Shown here: positions 13,745 through 13,799 of the stretch, one piece after another
Position numbering within the stretch: position 1 is the stretch's first letter
Layout of the letters: each line of letters begins with the position of its first letter
NCBI RefSeq assembly: GCF_049472675.1
Contig: NZ_JAPNXM010000020.1
Span: forward strand, 1-13,799
DNA length: 13,799 bases
Reading direction: 5' to 3'
From: Deferribacter thermophilus
Lineage (GTDB): Bacteria; Chrysiogenota; Deferribacteres; Deferribacterales; Deferribacteraceae
The notes under the pieces: generated by a model
The model's database searches: none
The model's input: only the letters and a program-made list of their open reading frames with translations
What the model was told of the DNA's origin: nothing
Made by a program: the position numbers and the translations under genes

Positions 13745-13797
13745 TGTTTTTCAATTTTCATCATTTTTCTTAAATTTTGCTCAATTTTCTACTCAAT
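13723..13797. repeat. Right copy of the 75-bp terminal inverted repeat
   Basis: It is identical to positions 1-75 in inverse orientation. The element would begin at GGCTATTGCATAA (inner edge about 13726) and run off the right end of the window. The two bases beyond it (13798-13799) have no counterpart because the left copy starts at the window edge, so the true repeat is longer than 75 bp. Confidence 0.8.
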
Positions 13798-13799
13798 TT

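Noticed and set aside
1..13799. Composite transposon carrying the whole window between inverted element copies
   Set aside because: The content is core metabolism and housekeeping RNA in normal gene order, and the two junctions look like independent insertions (one at the end of a gene, one in a promoter region).
1..13799. CRISPR array, tRNA genes, toxin-antitoxin or defence island
   Set aside because: No regularly spaced repeats, no tRNA cloverleaf sequence and no recognisable nuclease, toxin or antitoxin gene pairs were found on reading both strands.

Overview
The window is an AT-rich bacterial chromosomal segment, probably from the Deferribacterota (Deferribacter or Calditerrivibrio-like). 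That placement is inferred from the base composition, the C5-type heme gene cluster, a mitochondrial-like (si-type) citrate synthase and a small triheme c7-type cytochrome. It is not proven by a marker-gene alignment. Almost everything is ordinary core-genome content. Both ends run into the same 75-bp sequence in opposite orientation, as expected if the piece stops inside two copies of a dispersed element such as an insertion sequence.

Layout: (1) 1-2122, minus strand: a MATE efflux transporter, then an overlapping DUF2156-type gene that appears to have lost its C-terminal end at the left repeat. (2) 2206-7612, plus strand: a tight operon of a HemX/CcsA-type membrane protein, hemA, hemC, hemD, hemB and a DUF815-type AAA ATPase. 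It has overlapping or 1-nt junctions and ends in a strong hairpin terminator shared with the convergent gene. (3) 7664-8974, minus strand: citrate synthase, with a good sigma70-like promoter preceded by a perfect 12-bp palindrome and a direct repeat. (4) 9217-10062, plus strand: an EamA/DMT-family transporter, followed by a GC-rich structured terminator. (5) 10148-10767, minus strand: two small proteins of unknown function. (6) 10790-11446, plus strand: a MagIII-like (COG2231) HhH-GPD DNA glycosylase, then rnpB (RNase P RNA, type A) from 11460 to about 11871. (7) 11866-12771, minus strand: an MltB-type lytic transglycosylase whose stop codon lies inside the P1 helix of rnpB on the opposite strand. 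(8) 12816-13295, plus strand: a two-TM hypothetical protein. (9) 13353-13685, minus strand: a triheme periplasmic cytochrome whose likely promoter straddles the right-hand repeat boundary.

The hem genes carry glutamyl-tRNA to uroporphyrinogen III: GluTR (HemA), PBG synthase (HemB), hydroxymethylbilane synthase (HemC) and uroporphyrinogen-III synthase (HemD). hemL and the later steps are not in the window. The HemX-like protein probably modulates HemA, and the AAA protein is co-transcribed with no known role. Heme made here would supply cytochromes such as the one at the right end. I see no CRISPR array, prophage, toxin-antitoxin pair or defence island. The points most worth following are the two repeat ends with their consequences (a gene truncation and a hybrid promoter), the rnpB/mltB overlap, the citrate synthase control region and the uncharacterised small genes.
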